Shown: positions 28,597-38,210 of the stretch, one piece after another | Position numbering within the stretch: position 1 is the first letter of the stretch | How the letters are laid out: every line of letters starts with the position of its first letter | NCBI GenBank assembly: GCA_900208305.1 | Contig: OAPG01000010.1 | Location: 372,001 to 436,000 of the forward strand | Reading direction: 5' to 3' | Source: Melanopsichium pennsylvanicum | Taxonomy: Eukaryota > Basidiomycota > Ustilaginomycetes > Ustilaginales | Length of the DNA: 64,000 nt | Program-made: the position numbers and the translations under genes | The notes under the pieces: model-generated | The model's database searches: none | What the model was told of the DNA's origin: nothing | The model's input: the letters and a program-made list of their open reading frames with translations, nothing else

Positions 28597-29862
28597 CTAT
28601 GAGCTCCTCTTACCCATGCCTTTTGCTTTTGACCCTTCTTCACTCTTGTTTTTGCCCACAAACCCACCCAGATCCAACGCCTCCTTTGCGGCCCTGTTGA
28701 TCAACTTGAATCGATCCGCACCGAGATGCACACCACCATACCACCTCGTCACAACCACAATCACATTGTCCAACTCGAGTAAACTCAACAAATGTGCCAA
28801 TCTGCCACCCGCCGCTGTTTCCCCATCATCGTCACAATCGCGGTACACCACTCCGTTGGCATCTTTGCACACCCACGCATTGATAATCGGATGTGTTGCT
28901 CTGGCGACCCTTTTGTCGGAGAGGATGAGCGAGAGAACCGAGCCAACTTGGTCCGGGCATGTGATGGTGGCTGCGTAACCGATGAATTCGGATTTGCGCT
29001 CCATGATGGATTCGGTTTGAAACACGCGACGTTTGAACGCGGGTATGGGTTGTGAGATTGGTGACGATCCGTGAGGTTCAACAAAAGTGGTAACCGTGTT
29101 GACTGAATCTTGTGCGTTGTTTGTTGTCGTAGCGACAGTTGGAGTAGGAGCTCTTTTTGCTCTTTCGGCTTCTTTGACATTCCACCAATCCATCACTTTT
29201 TCTTTGACCCACTCAATCCCTTCGAACAACACCACTTGACCTTTTGACCACTTGACGCCTCGATGCATGATTCCACCAATCCACGCTGAACCAGTCGCAT
29301 CTTCCGCGTCTATGACGATATTCTTCTCTTCTTCTGACTGTTGGTAAAACGCACGTAAGATTTCGCCAAAGAGCTTGCTATCCACGCTGAACCCTCCAAT
29401 GTACCTCGACAAAAGCTGCAATTGTGGCGGTCTGGCGCTATGAGGATAGAATGGTGCAAGAGTCACTGCTAGTCGTATCGGTACCACATCTTGATCCGTT
29501 GACGAACGTATTTCGACATCGGTGCTTATGGAAAGCGTGATCTTGGACCCGGGCGACCACGAGTTTGGATCTGCGACATCCTCCGTCCCACCCTCTTCTT
29601 GTCCTAGTCTCATCGAGCTATCCCCGTTGATAGACGCAATTTTCACGAGATGAATTGCCTCTTCGGTGTAGATACTCTGAAGAGCCATGAGCTCTTCCGC
29701 TAGCTGCGTGGCCGAGTCGATGCGTTGTGGTTCATCTTGCAACCAGAGTTCGTGCCGTGTCGACGAGCCAGGTATAGTGAAAGAGGCTGAATCGAAGGTA
29801 TATGCCTCAATACGTGCTATGAGGCTGGATATTGACGATGATACAACATGATCTTGTTCCAT
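28597..29862 (-). CDS. YIH1: IMPACT/Yih1-type inhibitor of Gcn2 activation
   Basis: A 421-codon intact frame. Residues about 35-190 form an RWD domain (QLAEELMALQSIYTEEAI at the start, YPHSARPPQLQL in the typical middle loop). Residues about 275-400 are the UPF0029/IMPACT domain: ERKSEFIGYAATI, YRDCDDDGETAAGGRL, VIVVVTRWYGGVHLGADRF and INRAAKEAL. In yeast and mammals the protein binds Gcn1 through the RWD domain and actin, and limits activation of the eIF2alpha kinase Gcn2. The order RWD then UPF0029 and the strict DDDGE/RWYGG motifs make the call secure. It is longer than yeast Yih1 because of a linker rich in Thr/Ser. It is convergent with the F-box-like gene. Confidence 0.93.
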   Translation of the reverse strand: MEQDHVVSSSISSLIARIEAYTFDSASFTIPGSSTRHELWLQDEPQRIDSATQLAEELMALQSIYTEEAIHLVKIASINGDSSMRLGQEEGGTEDVADPNSWSPGSKITLSISTDVEIRSSTDQDVVPIRLAVTLAPFYPHSARPPQLQLLSRYIGGFSVDSKLFGEILRAFYQQSEEEKNIVIDAEDATGSAWIGGIMHRGVKWSKGQVVLFEGIEWVKEKVMDWWNVKEAERAKRAPTPTVATTTNNAQDSVNTVTTFVEPHGSSPISQPIPAFKRRVFQTESIMERKSEFIGYAATITCPDQVGSVLSLILSDKRVARATHPIINAWVCKDANGVVYRDCDDDGETAAGGRLAHLLSLLELDNVIVVVTRWYGGVHLGADRFKLINRAAKEALDLGGFVGKNKSEEGSKAKGMGKRSS

Positions 29863-30338
29863 TTTTGGTTAAAAACCTTGATGGGATGAGTAGGGAGGTA
29901 TGGGGGCAGTAAGATGGTGTTAAAGGGACTAAGAATTAAATTTTTAGTTTTATTTTATTTTTCTTTTATTTTTTTTTGCTTGAGAATTGATATCTTTGGT
30001 CCGAGCGTCAAAGCTGCAGTTTGTAGAATAATCAAAGGAACAAAGAAAGGGTCCTACTGGCTGACGGAGCTTGTGCCGGCAAATGTGGAGAGAAAAATAG
30101 CAATGGTTGAAAGCACTTCCACAATTATCGTATCGATTCGACTCAGCATCACACCCTTGAATGGTTTCAATTCACTCCTGCTCCTTTCTCACCATCACCA
30201 CCACACTCTTGATTTCATTGTATCACCATCTCTCTTTTCATTCCTATTTGCAGCATCTTAACCGTAACCAATCAGAATATAGCCAAAGTGTTTCCCAACC
30301 TCCTCTCTAAACTCTCGGCATTGCTCCTCTTCTCCAGA

Positions 30339-30865
30339 ATGGCTCAGCACAAACCATATATGGTGTAAGTACCATTTCATTGCCTCTCTCCCTCTTCTTC
30401 CATCTTCACCGAGGGAAACGCCTCGAAAAAACTGACAACAACATAACTTTGATCGTATCAATGATGATGACGAACACAATGCCTTTTTTTCCGGGCTGCA
30501 CAGCATCTTCAAGGATGGCACGCCTCAATCGGCCATCGACGAGCAAAAGACCAAAGTTGAACAAGCTGGCGGAACCATCAAGCAGACATTTGATTCGAGC
30601 ATCATGAAAGGTTTCGCTGCTACTCTGCCAGACAACTTTGCTCAGGAATTGACCACTGCTAGCGTCGGAGGCAAGCACGAACACATGTAAGTTGCCTTGC
30701 TCTCCCCCCCCTCCATTTTGACACCATGCTGTCGCCAAAGATCAGTTGGTGTTTCAACCTTGCGTGAGGATTGCCGCAAGATGGTGAGCTGACGATGCGC
30801 TTCTTGCTTATATTTGACCCTAAAGCGAGTACGTCGAGCCCGACTCGGAGGTTAAGACCATGTAA
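30339..30865 (+). CDS. PBI2: Pbi2-type proteinase B inhibitor (I9 family), three exons
   Basis: Joined exons 30339-30364, 30504-30686 and 30826-30865 give an 82-residue protein. Both donors are GTAAGT and both acceptors are AG, and phases agree at each join. It reads MAQHKPYMVIFKDGTPQ, then VEQAGGTIKQTFDSSIMKGF, ATLPDNFAQELT and HIEYVEPDSEVKTM at the end. This matches the I9/subtilisin-propeptide-like fold of yeast Pbi2: first strand, AGG-(S/T)-I turn, IxKG(F/Y) strand, and a final IE-x-VE-x-D-x-EV. In yeast, Pbi2 inhibits vacuolar proteinase B and, with thioredoxin, promotes vacuole fusion. There is no signal peptide, as expected for a cytosolic inhibitor. Introns are 139 nt each and the first exon is only 26 nt. 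Confidence 0.85.
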
Positions 30866-31203
30866 AGCATTTATGCTGCCTTCTTAAGACGTAATGCAAC
30901 ATTTGTAGCTTATCTATCCGTATAGCTCACCTGATTTGAATTAAAGAACATGGACCTGCTTACCTTGGATCATCAACACTGTGTTACGAAAGGCAGATCT
31001 CGTACCTGGCGACACTTGGATTTGAGCTTTCTTTGTGCAAGTCGAGGTGGTGAGATTCGATTGGTTTGCGATTTTGGAATGCCCCTGCAGAGGTGTATTT
31101 GTATGTGTGAGCGTGAGTGTGAGTGTGATTGTGACTGTGTACGACTGGATACTGAGTGGTACAACACCCTTGCTTGTAGCGCTTTTCGTGTTAAATAGCC
31201 TGC

Positions 31204-32271
31204 TCACTCGTCATCCCAGAAATCATCCTCGTCATGGTTTCTCGCACCCACGACGCCTCTACCCACCGTGTCACCCCCACCATTATCATTATTATTCGCA
31301 CCAAACCCAAAGATAGGTTTTCTATTCTCCCTTGGATCGATAATGCCACTTTGACCTAACCTCCATTCGAGTGCACCTGTTGAGAACTTGTCTGAATTGC
31401 CCAACTCTTCAAATCCAATCATCTTGTCCTTGCTCACACCATCTTTGAAAGTGATCAAACAGGGGAGTACGGAAACCTTGAGCTTTTGGGTCAAAAAAGG
31501 ACAATTCAACACATTTGCTTTGAGGAACAAAGTTGTTGGATGTAATCGAGCAAGAACCGTCAAATGACGATCGAGAAGTGCACATCGTGAGAATTTGGGA
31601 TGGTAGAAATGGATCGCAACTTGACGTTCAGTGCAAGAGAAACTGATGAGATCCTTTTCGTTGGTAAGTTCGGTAAGTAGACCTTTCATCGAGGCGGTAG
31701 AGGTGTGTTGCATCGTGGAAAGGTCGTAAGAGGAGCCATCTTGCGACGCTTTGATTGCATCAATCCTACAGCCATCCAGAACAAGCGAGAGCACCAGAAC
31801 AAGAAGAAGACAAATATACATGTCAGTCAAGATATGATCCTCTAAGCACAGCGGAACGAAAAGCTTCTTGACGCATCTTTCAAGAGACACTAGAGTGATC
31901 GGTAGAAGGATAGAATGAAATGATACGTACTCTGACCGCAACTCTTCGATGCGTCGCTCTCTGAATTCGGCCATATCGAATCCAACTAAACTTGATTCCC
32001 CACCTTGATGATCAAAATTTGCTTGATCTTCCATCAAGTCCAACTCCTTATCAAGCTCGGCGAACAATGCTTCATCATCATCATCATCTCGATCTTCGTC
32101 TTTATCTTGTTCGTAATCCGAATCGTGTTCTGACCTTGAGCCAGTAGGATGATACGCTGTGCAAGACTCGATAAAGGTGGTACTATGACTTGGCTCTTGG
32201 TTGAAGGTGGTCATTTTCGAAGCAGCGGGTGCAGCTGATGAGGTTGATATTGTTGTTGATGATTCGACCAT
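31204..32271 (-). CDS. PLP1: phosducin-like protein, thioredoxin-fold (TXNDC9/Plp1)
   Basis: Two exons, 32271-31931 and 31765-31204, give 300 residues. The donor is GTACGT at 31930 and the acceptor TAG at 31766. The N-terminal part is Ser/Thr-rich, then an acidic stretch (residues about 55-90). FDMAEFRERRIEELRSE leads into the family helix, which the join continues as IDAIKAS. The thioredoxin-like domain follows (CTERQVAIHFYHPKFSRC, LKVSVLPCLITFKDG), and the C terminus ends in an acidic DEDDFWDDE. Plp1/TXNDC9 proteins bind the CCT chaperonin and assist folding of actin and tubulin. The intron is 165 nt, a multiple of three with no stop, so an unspliced message would also be open. The frame is open for seven codons upstream of the chosen ATG. 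Confidence 0.82.
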   Translation of the reverse strand: MVESSTTISTSSAAPAASKMTTFNQEPSHSTTFIESCTAYHPTGSRSEHDSDYEQDKDEDRDDDDDEALFAELDKELDLMEDQANFDHQGGESSLVGFDMAEFRERRIEELRSEYVSFHSILLPITLVSLERCVKKLFVPLCLEDHILTDMYICLLLVLVLSLVLDGCRIDAIKASQDGSSYDLSTMQHTSTASMKGLLTELTNEKDLISFSCTERQVAIHFYHPKFSRCALLDRHLTVLARLHPTTLFLKANVLNCPFLTQKLKVSVLPCLITFKDGVSKDKMIGFEELGNSDKFSTGALEWRLGQSGIIDPRENRKPIFGFGANNNDNGGGDTVGRGVVGARNHDEDDFWDDE

Positions 32272-32400
32272 TTTGAGTGTATATGTGTGCAATGACGCTG
32301 CCAGGAATGAGATATGAGAGAGAGAAAAAGAGAGTTAGGAGCAAAGGGATGCTTTTGTTTTTGGGAGTATGAGAAGCTTTGATTGCGTGTTGGTGTTTTT

Positions 32401-32401
<1 letters not shown>

Positions 32402-32451
<50 letters not shown>
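32402..32451. repeat. (GT)25 microsatellite
   Basis: A perfect 50-bp dinucleotide run in the divergent space between PLP1 and the rhomboid gene, about 130 bases upstream of the PLP1 start. Confidence 0.97.
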
Positions 32452-32456
<5 letters not shown>

Positions 32457-32717
32457 TTTGAAAGAGCGCGATTCTCTGCGCGTTTCTCTCTCAGATTGAA
32501 ATTAACACCAACACGCCTCCTATCTCACTTCAAATCGGGCTAAAAATAAATATCATCGGGTGAGATTTTGGACTCTCACTCTAATCATACGTATCTCTGA
32601 GTACCGCATTACCAAATTCCTTTTGATGCCATAGGTACCCCAATAACATCAACAACAACATCATTATCATCATCATCAGTCTTTGTTCCAAGACTTGAAT
32701 ACTGGAGACGAAAAGCA

Positions 32718-33992
32718 ATGAAACCTTTAATACGACCATCGTCATTGGCGTCGCCTAATTTGATTCGGCTTCCTTTTTCGATTGCGTCTTCTGTAAAACA
32801 ACCAACTACCATGGCTTCAACGTCAGCCTTGATCCCATTGGATCAGGTGCATGCCAGAGCAAATAACAACAGCACAAGACAACTATACAGCTCCCACGAA
32901 TTAATGACATTTCTGCCAAGCCTCAAGAATCCGCTGTTCGGTCCACCGACAGCCCGTGGTCAACAGTTTCCATCAGCATGTACAGGTACACAGCTCGCAA
33001 CCCAAACAGCAATCCCTATCACAACTGGTATTATGAAAGTCAAGATAACGACAAAGACCATGACCACGACACCCACATTGTTCTTACGCTCGTTTAGTAC
33101 CGCTTTTTCAATCACAGCGCCTGCCATCACATCTCTCCTACAAGCCAAGTTCCCGCGTTTACGATCGGAAGACTCTCCTTCACGCCTACCCCATTCCCGC
33201 AAACGAAGGTATCCTTCACCTTTGTTCGATCCTGCTCCCTCATCGAACAACAACTCCTCTTCAGGTCCTCCCAGGCAACCACCTCCATCCTCATCCAATT
33301 CTACTATTGCGACGTTTATTGCTCTCGCTGATAAACGAATTTTCAACGGTTTACCCGAACGCTTTGTGCTCTATACCATCTTTGCACTCAACTTTGTCGT
33401 ATTCTCAGCATGGGTTTATGCTTCTGAGACATTGAAGAAATTCTCGGATCCTCGACCGTTCATTTTCCTCTCCAAGAATTTCCTCTCTGGATGGCCTAAC
33501 GTGGATCAAGGACGATGGTGGACTATGCTCACTTCGTGCGTGAGTCATGAAAAGTTGGATCATTTCGCTTTAAACATGATCTCGTTGGCTTTCATGGCTC
33601 CACCAGTCCTAGCCCTAACCGGTCCCACAACCTTTGTACTGCTTTACTTTGGTTCAGGCGTTTTTTCAAGCATAGTGAGTATGATAGGCAAGAAATTGGT
33701 GCCAGCTGAGGCGAAACAGGGTGCGCGTAATGGAGGTTTTAGTCACGGTGCATCGGGAAGCGTATATGCAATCATGAGCACGTTTGCATGTGTACATCCA
33801 ACAGCAACATTTTTAGTGTTCTTCGTCATCCCAGCTCCTGCTTGGGCTTGTGTAACCAGCATTTTCGCTTGGGACCTTTGGCATGCAGCTAACATGCCAG
33901 GCGGCAAAACCGATAGTGCAGGTCATCTAGGTGGCATCTTGGCCGGCATTTTGTTCTGGAGATTCGGTCTCAGAGGTGTACGCATTCAGTAA
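32718..33992 (+). CDS. mitochondrial rhomboid-family serine protease (Pcp1/PARL type)
   Basis: A 424-codon intact frame. The first 31 residues (MKPLIRPSSLASPNLIRL) are basic, Ser-rich and free of acidic residues, as in a mitochondrial presequence, so the first ATG was kept over MASTSAL at 32811. The membrane domain spans about residues 210-424. The catalytic serine is Ser346 in SHGASGSVYAIM and the catalytic histidine His403 in SAGHLGGILAG. HFALNM before them supplies the conserved H-x-x-x-N pair. About six or seven hydrophobic segments are visible. Pcp1/PARL cleaves inner-membrane proteins (yeast Mgm1, Ccp1). The linker between presequence and membrane domain is Pro/Ser/Asn-rich. Confidence 0.88.
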   Translation: MKPLIRPSSLASPNLIRLPFSIASSVKQPTTMASTSALIPLDQVHARANNNSTRQLYSSHELMTFLPSLKNPLFGPPTARGQQFPSACTGTQLATQTAIPITTGIMKVKITTKTMTTTPTLFLRSFSTAFSITAPAITSLLQAKFPRLRSEDSPSRLPHSRKRRYPSPLFDPAPSSNNNSSSGPPRQPPPSSSNSTIATFIALADKRIFNGLPERFVLYTIFALNFVVFSAWVYASETLKKFSDPRPFIFLSKNFLSGWPNVDQGRWWTMLTSCVSHEKLDHFALNMISLAFMAPPVLALTGPTTFVLLYFGSGVFSSIVSMIGKKLVPAEAKQGARNGGFSHGASGSVYAIMSTFACVHPTATFLVFFVIPAPAWACVTSIFAWDLWHAANMPGGKTDSAGHLGGILAGILFWRFGLRGVRIQ

Positions 33993-33995
33993 AAC

Positions 33996-34022
33996 CATCA
34001 TCATCATCATCATCATCATCAT
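33996..34022. repeat. (CAT)9 microsatellite
   Basis: Perfect trinucleotide run immediately after the stop codon of the rhomboid gene, in its 3' untranslated region. Confidence 0.95.
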
Positions 34023-34244
34023 TTTGCACTTTAATTAATTCGGATCCGCAATGCCCAATAGAATTCGCACTCTCAGAAACCCTTTCCCCCATTTGCAAAA
34101 CGTGAATATGCTGCGCCGGTTGAATGGAACCATCACATCCAATCCCATTCACACGCACACACCGATGGTCAAAAGACCAAAAAACAGAAGAAAGAAATAT
34201 GATCTCCCCCCTCCCCTGCGCGTAAACCACCATCCAATTCACCC

Positions 34245-35717
34245 TTACCCAAAGTACAAATCAACCAACATGGTCGCTACACCAAGAACAATTTCCAACA
34301 TAATCAACAGAATCACCACAATCTCCAAATACTCGGAATGACTGCTCGTCACTTGATCCTTTAACAGCTGCAACATATCTTGCAACACTTCCACCCTCGT
34401 ATTCAACAAATCGATCCTTTGAGGAATCTCGAGGTAACTCCTCGCAGCCGAATAGAGCGGTTCCAAATCCGGTTGCCTCCAAAAGATTTCTGGACTGTCC
34501 ACGATACTTCCCACCAAATGAATGTTCATTCTTAGAATGAACAGGTGTCCGATCTGCTTCATGATCTCTGCAGGAGGCATACCGATTTTGCCACTCTCGG
34601 CGATAGATTGAGGTATATCCTTTGTGCTTTCGATGGTATTGTCAATGATACCTTCAAAGAAAGAGATCTTGGTACTCTGCGCAAGTGCGTGCGAGAGAGA
34701 CAATTTGGTCATATAACTTGACCCACGACGCAGGGTGATGACGTCGTTGTAAATGCGAGAATAGTCAGCAAGGTACCAGTGAAGATCTTCGCTCTCGACA
34801 TCTTCCGAGGCAAGTCGTTCCACTTCGAATCGTCGCAATTCGCGCAAGAACCGTTTCTCTTCCTGATGCGTCATGCCCCAAATCACAATGGCGCCGTAGT
34901 CCATGATGAAAAGTTCTGGAACCACATCCTCGACCGAAAACCGGCTGCGTTTGCGTTTGGCATCGGTGGTTGGATTTGGTTGTGCTTGACCATCTTGTTG
35001 CGTCGCGTGACCATCCTGTATTGTGGTGGCGGTGTGCAATTCAGCAATTCCCAAGAGATCGCCAGTCTTTGGAGTGTGAGCATCTTTGAAGCGATGTTTA
35101 CCCGATGCATTCCCATTAGTGTTGGCAGGTATTAGACCGCGCGCTTCGTCGACATGCTTGTAGGTATACGTGGTATACAGGCATTCATCAAACGTCAGCA
35201 CATTTGTCTGATGACTCGACCTTCTTGCGTTCAGCCATTTGGTAAGTTCCCTCATCCGATATGATGTTGCTGTTGAATACGCAGTGACTCTGGGCAGTTT
35301 GGCACGCGATCGTTTTGTGAGCCTTCTGGCATCCCTTCGCATTGAACCTTCAGGGATCTGTGCTAGCTGCTTGTACACCTCCACCGCTTCTTCGTCTTCG
35401 CCCTCTTGATCGTCCGAGGAGCTGTCGTCATCGTCAACCGAGTGATGCGGTGAGGTTGCGTTGGCGAGTGATGCGGAAGGATTGGGAGGTTCAGAGTAGG
35501 AAGGATGGCGACGGTATCCACTTGATCTGTTGGTGAGATTGGCTTGACTTGAAGAGAGAACACCCCCTTCCCCACCACCACCACCGATGACGGGGGAAGA
35601 GGCATTGATGGGAGTGGCGCCTCCCGATGCCACACCGCCTGTAGAGCTGTCTTCTGGCTCCTCGGGTAGGATTTTGAGTTTGGAAGACTGTTTGGTTGAA
35701 CGGGTACTGCGGTACAT
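34245..35717 (-). CDS. DUF155 / RMD1-family membrane protein
   Basis: A 490-codon intact frame. Residues 1-150 are Ser/Gly/Asp-rich with a long acidic run. The DUF155 domain covers about residues 270-460. VPELFIMDYGAIVIWGMT, DLHWYLADYSRIYNDVITL, SYMTKLSLSHALAQSTKIS and LEIPQRIDLLNTRVEVL are the family's usual blocks. A single hydrophobic helix near the C terminus (LEIVVILLIMLEIVLGVATML) would anchor the protein. Yeast members are Rmd1, Rmd8 and a mitochondrial protein (Rmnd1 in animals). Here no presequence is apparent, which favours the Rmd1/Rmd8 branch. Molecular function is not established. Its stop lies about 250 bases from the rhomboid stop (convergent pair). Confidence 0.87.
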   Translation of the reverse strand: MYRSTRSTKQSSKLKILPEEPEDSSTGGVASGGATPINASSPVIGGGGGEGGVLSSSQANLTNRSSGYRRHPSYSEPPNPSASLANATSPHHSVDDDDSSSDDQEGEDEEAVEVYKQLAQIPEGSMRRDARRLTKRSRAKLPRVTAYSTATSYRMRELTKWLNARRSSHQTNVLTFDECLYTTYTYKHVDEARGLIPANTNGNASGKHRFKDAHTPKTGDLLGIAELHTATTIQDGHATQQDGQAQPNPTTDAKRKRSRFSVEDVVPELFIMDYGAIVIWGMTHQEEKRFLRELRRFEVERLASEDVESEDLHWYLADYSRIYNDVITLRRGSSYMTKLSLSHALAQSTKISFFEGIIDNTIESTKDIPQSIAESGKIGMPPAEIMKQIGHLFILRMNIHLVGSIVDSPEIFWRQPDLEPLYSAARSYLEIPQRIDLLNTRVEVLQDMLQLLKDQVTSSHSEYLEIVVILLIMLEIVLGVATMLVDLYFG

Positions 35718-36302
35718 CTTGTTTAATCCGCTCGATCGGTCGCCGTGCTAGAGATGGTTTGGTGATAGGGGTGATGGTGCTTAGGATGGGAGTCGGAACC
35801 CTTTGAAAACGTGGATGGGTGGTGGTCAAAGCGAGGGAGCGGAAGACAGTGGTGTGCTCGAACGCCATGAATATATTGGTGATCAAACAAGCAGTAGTCC
35901 GCCCAATTCGGCAATTCCGTCTCTCTCTTTGAAAATGTAAGCAGTAGTTGAGCAGAGGCAGCACGCTAGTGTTAAAGCGCATGAGCCAAGAAAAGAGAGC
36001 TTGTGTGCATGCACGCTTCGTGCTGCAATTTCGGCGGTGCAGTTCTGAAGATGGGTGGAGGGCAGGCGTCCGAAAAAATGGGCCAAACCGCTGCTGTGAC
36101 AGGCTCATACGTCAAAGCAGATGTGGCCTCGGCATGCTTTCCGAACGCTACTTGATGTCAATAAATTCACATCTTCGACTGAACCGACAGTACAGTAAAG
36201 TGCTCTGTCGAACGTTGGTTAGTTTGAAGTGACAATCTTCATTCTGTGTTGCTATTTGATCGTCTAGTCTAGAGCGAAACAATACTTCTAAACGAGATTT
36301 AG
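35718..36302. other. intergenic region
   Basis: About 585 bases upstream of the DUF155 gene and downstream of the PLP decarboxylase. Overlapping open frames on the minus strand (to 36108) are C/T-rich and without domain support. Nothing else seen. Confidence 0.5.
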
Positions 36303-37892
36303 TTATGCTGATACGTGCTTCCAGTACAACTTTCCGATCTCTTCCACTTGATTCACAAGTGTCTTGAGATCCTCCATCTTGGTCCTTGGATGCACCACCA
36401 ACCTCACAAAGTCGCCAATTCCATTGGGCAAAGGAGCAAAGTCGACCGCAAACATCCTCCTCTTCTTCAGCTCTTGATACACAAATTGCGTTCCTTCTGA
36501 CCTCATCTTCACCTCTTGCTCCACCAGAACCTCACCTTCCATCGCCTTGCGTCCTGGTCGAGCAGGCCTGAAGCAGATCTGAAGGAACAAAGGTTCTGCC
36601 AATGGTCCCAATTCAATTGTGTCCTTCTTAGTTTGGATATACTCAACAAGCTCTGTTGCCAGTTCTAGACCCGCATCGACATGCTGTCCGAATCCATGCT
36701 TACCATACCTCACCCAATACAACCAAAACTTGAGCGCATCCCCCCTCCTACCACATCCCATCGTCTTCATTGCTGCATTTTCCCTCCTGTCCTTTGAGTG
36801 GAACAAATAACCTGCATCCAAACTGTTGGCCGACAGCGTATCCGCATCTCGAACAAGCAAGAAGGAGCACTGCAGGGGAACGTTGAGAAGCTTGTGAGGG
36901 TTAATCGTGATCGAGTCTGCCAGATGGCTACCTTTCATCAGATCAGAGTATGGCTTGCTGTGAGAAAATACGATAGGCCCACCCCAAGATCCATCAATAT
37001 GCAACCAGCATCTGTGTCTCTTTGCCACTGCAGATAGTTCAGGAAGCGGGTCAAATGAGCCTAGCACCGTAGTGCCCGAGGTGGCATTGATGAGGAAAGG
37101 TGTTCCAGTGCCATCCTCTTTCGCCTTGACGATTGCTTCCTCCAACGCGACGGGGTCCATACGCCCAGTGAGATCGCAACTCACCTTCACCACTGAGTCC
37201 AGCCCCAATCCTGCGCTGATGGCCGCCTTGTCCAACGAGTAATGGCATTGGTCCGAAGTGAACAGCAACGGCCTGGGCGATTTCTTATCCTCGATCAAGC
37301 TCTGCATGACTCCTAGCAAGCCTTGTGTGCGAAATCTAGGAAAGAGATTAGCCAATGCAGTCTGGACAGCTAACGTGTTCGCACTTGAACCGCCAGGCAT
37401 TGTCAATCCGTCCGGTTTCTTTTCAGTAAATCCAAACACTTGGCATAGGCCTTCTACGCATCGTTCTTCGGCCAGACTGAGCACTGGACTTGCGGACATA
37501 ACGTGTGCATTGGCATTGAGAGCTGAAAGTACGAGGTCGGCTGCGATACCTACTGGGGTAGGCGCTGCGTACAATTTGTCCAGAAATCGACCAGTCCATG
37601 GGTTGACCGAGTTATCAAATACGAGCTTGACCGCCTCTAGCAGAGCGCTGTCGTCACTTGTAGGAGTGTCATCGGGGAGTGAGAGGGTAATGGCAGCACG
37701 AAAGTCGGGAATGCTACCCCACGGTGCGACATACGTTTCGGGCTTTTCACCGCAAGTGATAAAGTGTTGTACGAGCTCAAAGACCTGCGGAAGAATACGC
37801 GCAGCCTCGGTGGATGCGGCTTCGGCTTGAAGAGGGCTTCGCGAAGACGAGCTCGCGTGACCATCACCGTTGGTGATCTCGTTGACTGTCAT
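36303..37892 (-). CDS. group II PLP-dependent decarboxylase (glutamate / cysteine-sulfinate decarboxylase-like)
   Basis: A 529-codon protein from ATG 37892 (MTVNEITNGDGH). The frame is open 80 codons further upstream, but that part is a hydrophobic, unrelated stretch. Landmarks: GLTMPGGSSANTLAV for phosphate binding, HYSLDKAA with His217 stacking on the cofactor, WLHIDGSWGGP with Asp300, and the Schiff-base lysine Lys334 in SITINPHKLLNV. A C-terminal domain follows. These are the motifs of the GAD/CSAD/aromatic decarboxylase group. Sequence around the lysine (NPHK) and the overall order are closest to animal-type GAD/CSAD, rather than to plant/yeast GadB-type enzymes. Substrate cannot be fixed from sequence; glutamate, cysteine sulfinate or aspartate are candidates. 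No targeting signal is seen. Confidence 0.87.
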   Translation of the reverse strand: MTVNEITNGDGHASSSSRSPLQAEAASTEAARILPQVFELVQHFITCGEKPETYVAPWGSIPDFRAAITLSLPDDTPTSDDSALLEAVKLVFDNSVNPWTGRFLDKLYAAPTPVGIAADLVLSALNANAHVMSASPVLSLAEERCVEGLCQVFGFTEKKPDGLTMPGGSSANTLAVQTALANLFPRFRTQGLLGVMQSLIEDKKSPRPLLFTSDQCHYSLDKAAISAGLGLDSVVKVSCDLTGRMDPVALEEAIVKAKEDGTGTPFLINATSGTTVLGSFDPLPELSAVAKRHRCWLHIDGSWGGPIVFSHSKPYSDLMKGSHLADSITINPHKLLNVPLQCSFLLVRDADTLSANSLDAGYLFHSKDRRENAAMKTMGCGRRGDALKFWLYWVRYGKHGFGQHVDAGLELATELVEYIQTKKDTIELGPLAEPLFLQICFRPARPGRKAMEGEVLVEQEVKMRSEGTQFVYQELKKRRMFAVDFAPLPNGIGDFVRLVVHPRTKMEDLKTLVNQVEEIGKLYWKHVSA

Positions 37893-38210
37893 TCTGAACA
37901 AAATATAAAGCTGATGGTGGAAGAGAAGGAGAGAAGAAGGACAGAGGCAAAACAAACAAGAGACCAAGTGGCTCTTCTCGGCAATGTCGGTTGAGTGCGC
38001 GTCCAAAAGCACTTTCTTCTTGACTTTTTGTGGTGAAGCATTTCCGCGAAATCCCCTTTCTTCTTCGCTGTCGAAAGGGGGTAAAATGGGGGTAAAATGG
38101 GGGAGAAAAAGAATTAAAAAAAAAATAAACAATTAAACCTCCGAACAGAATGCCGTGTGAGAACCCTTCCTGTTTGGCACAAGGTCAGTCAGAGTGCAGA
38201 TCAGCTGCCA
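37893..38210. other. 5' flank of the decarboxylase gene
   Basis: About 320 bases with an imperfect duplication GGGGGTAAAAT/GGGGGAGAAAA near 38078-38110 and A-rich runs. No gene. Confidence 0.5.
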
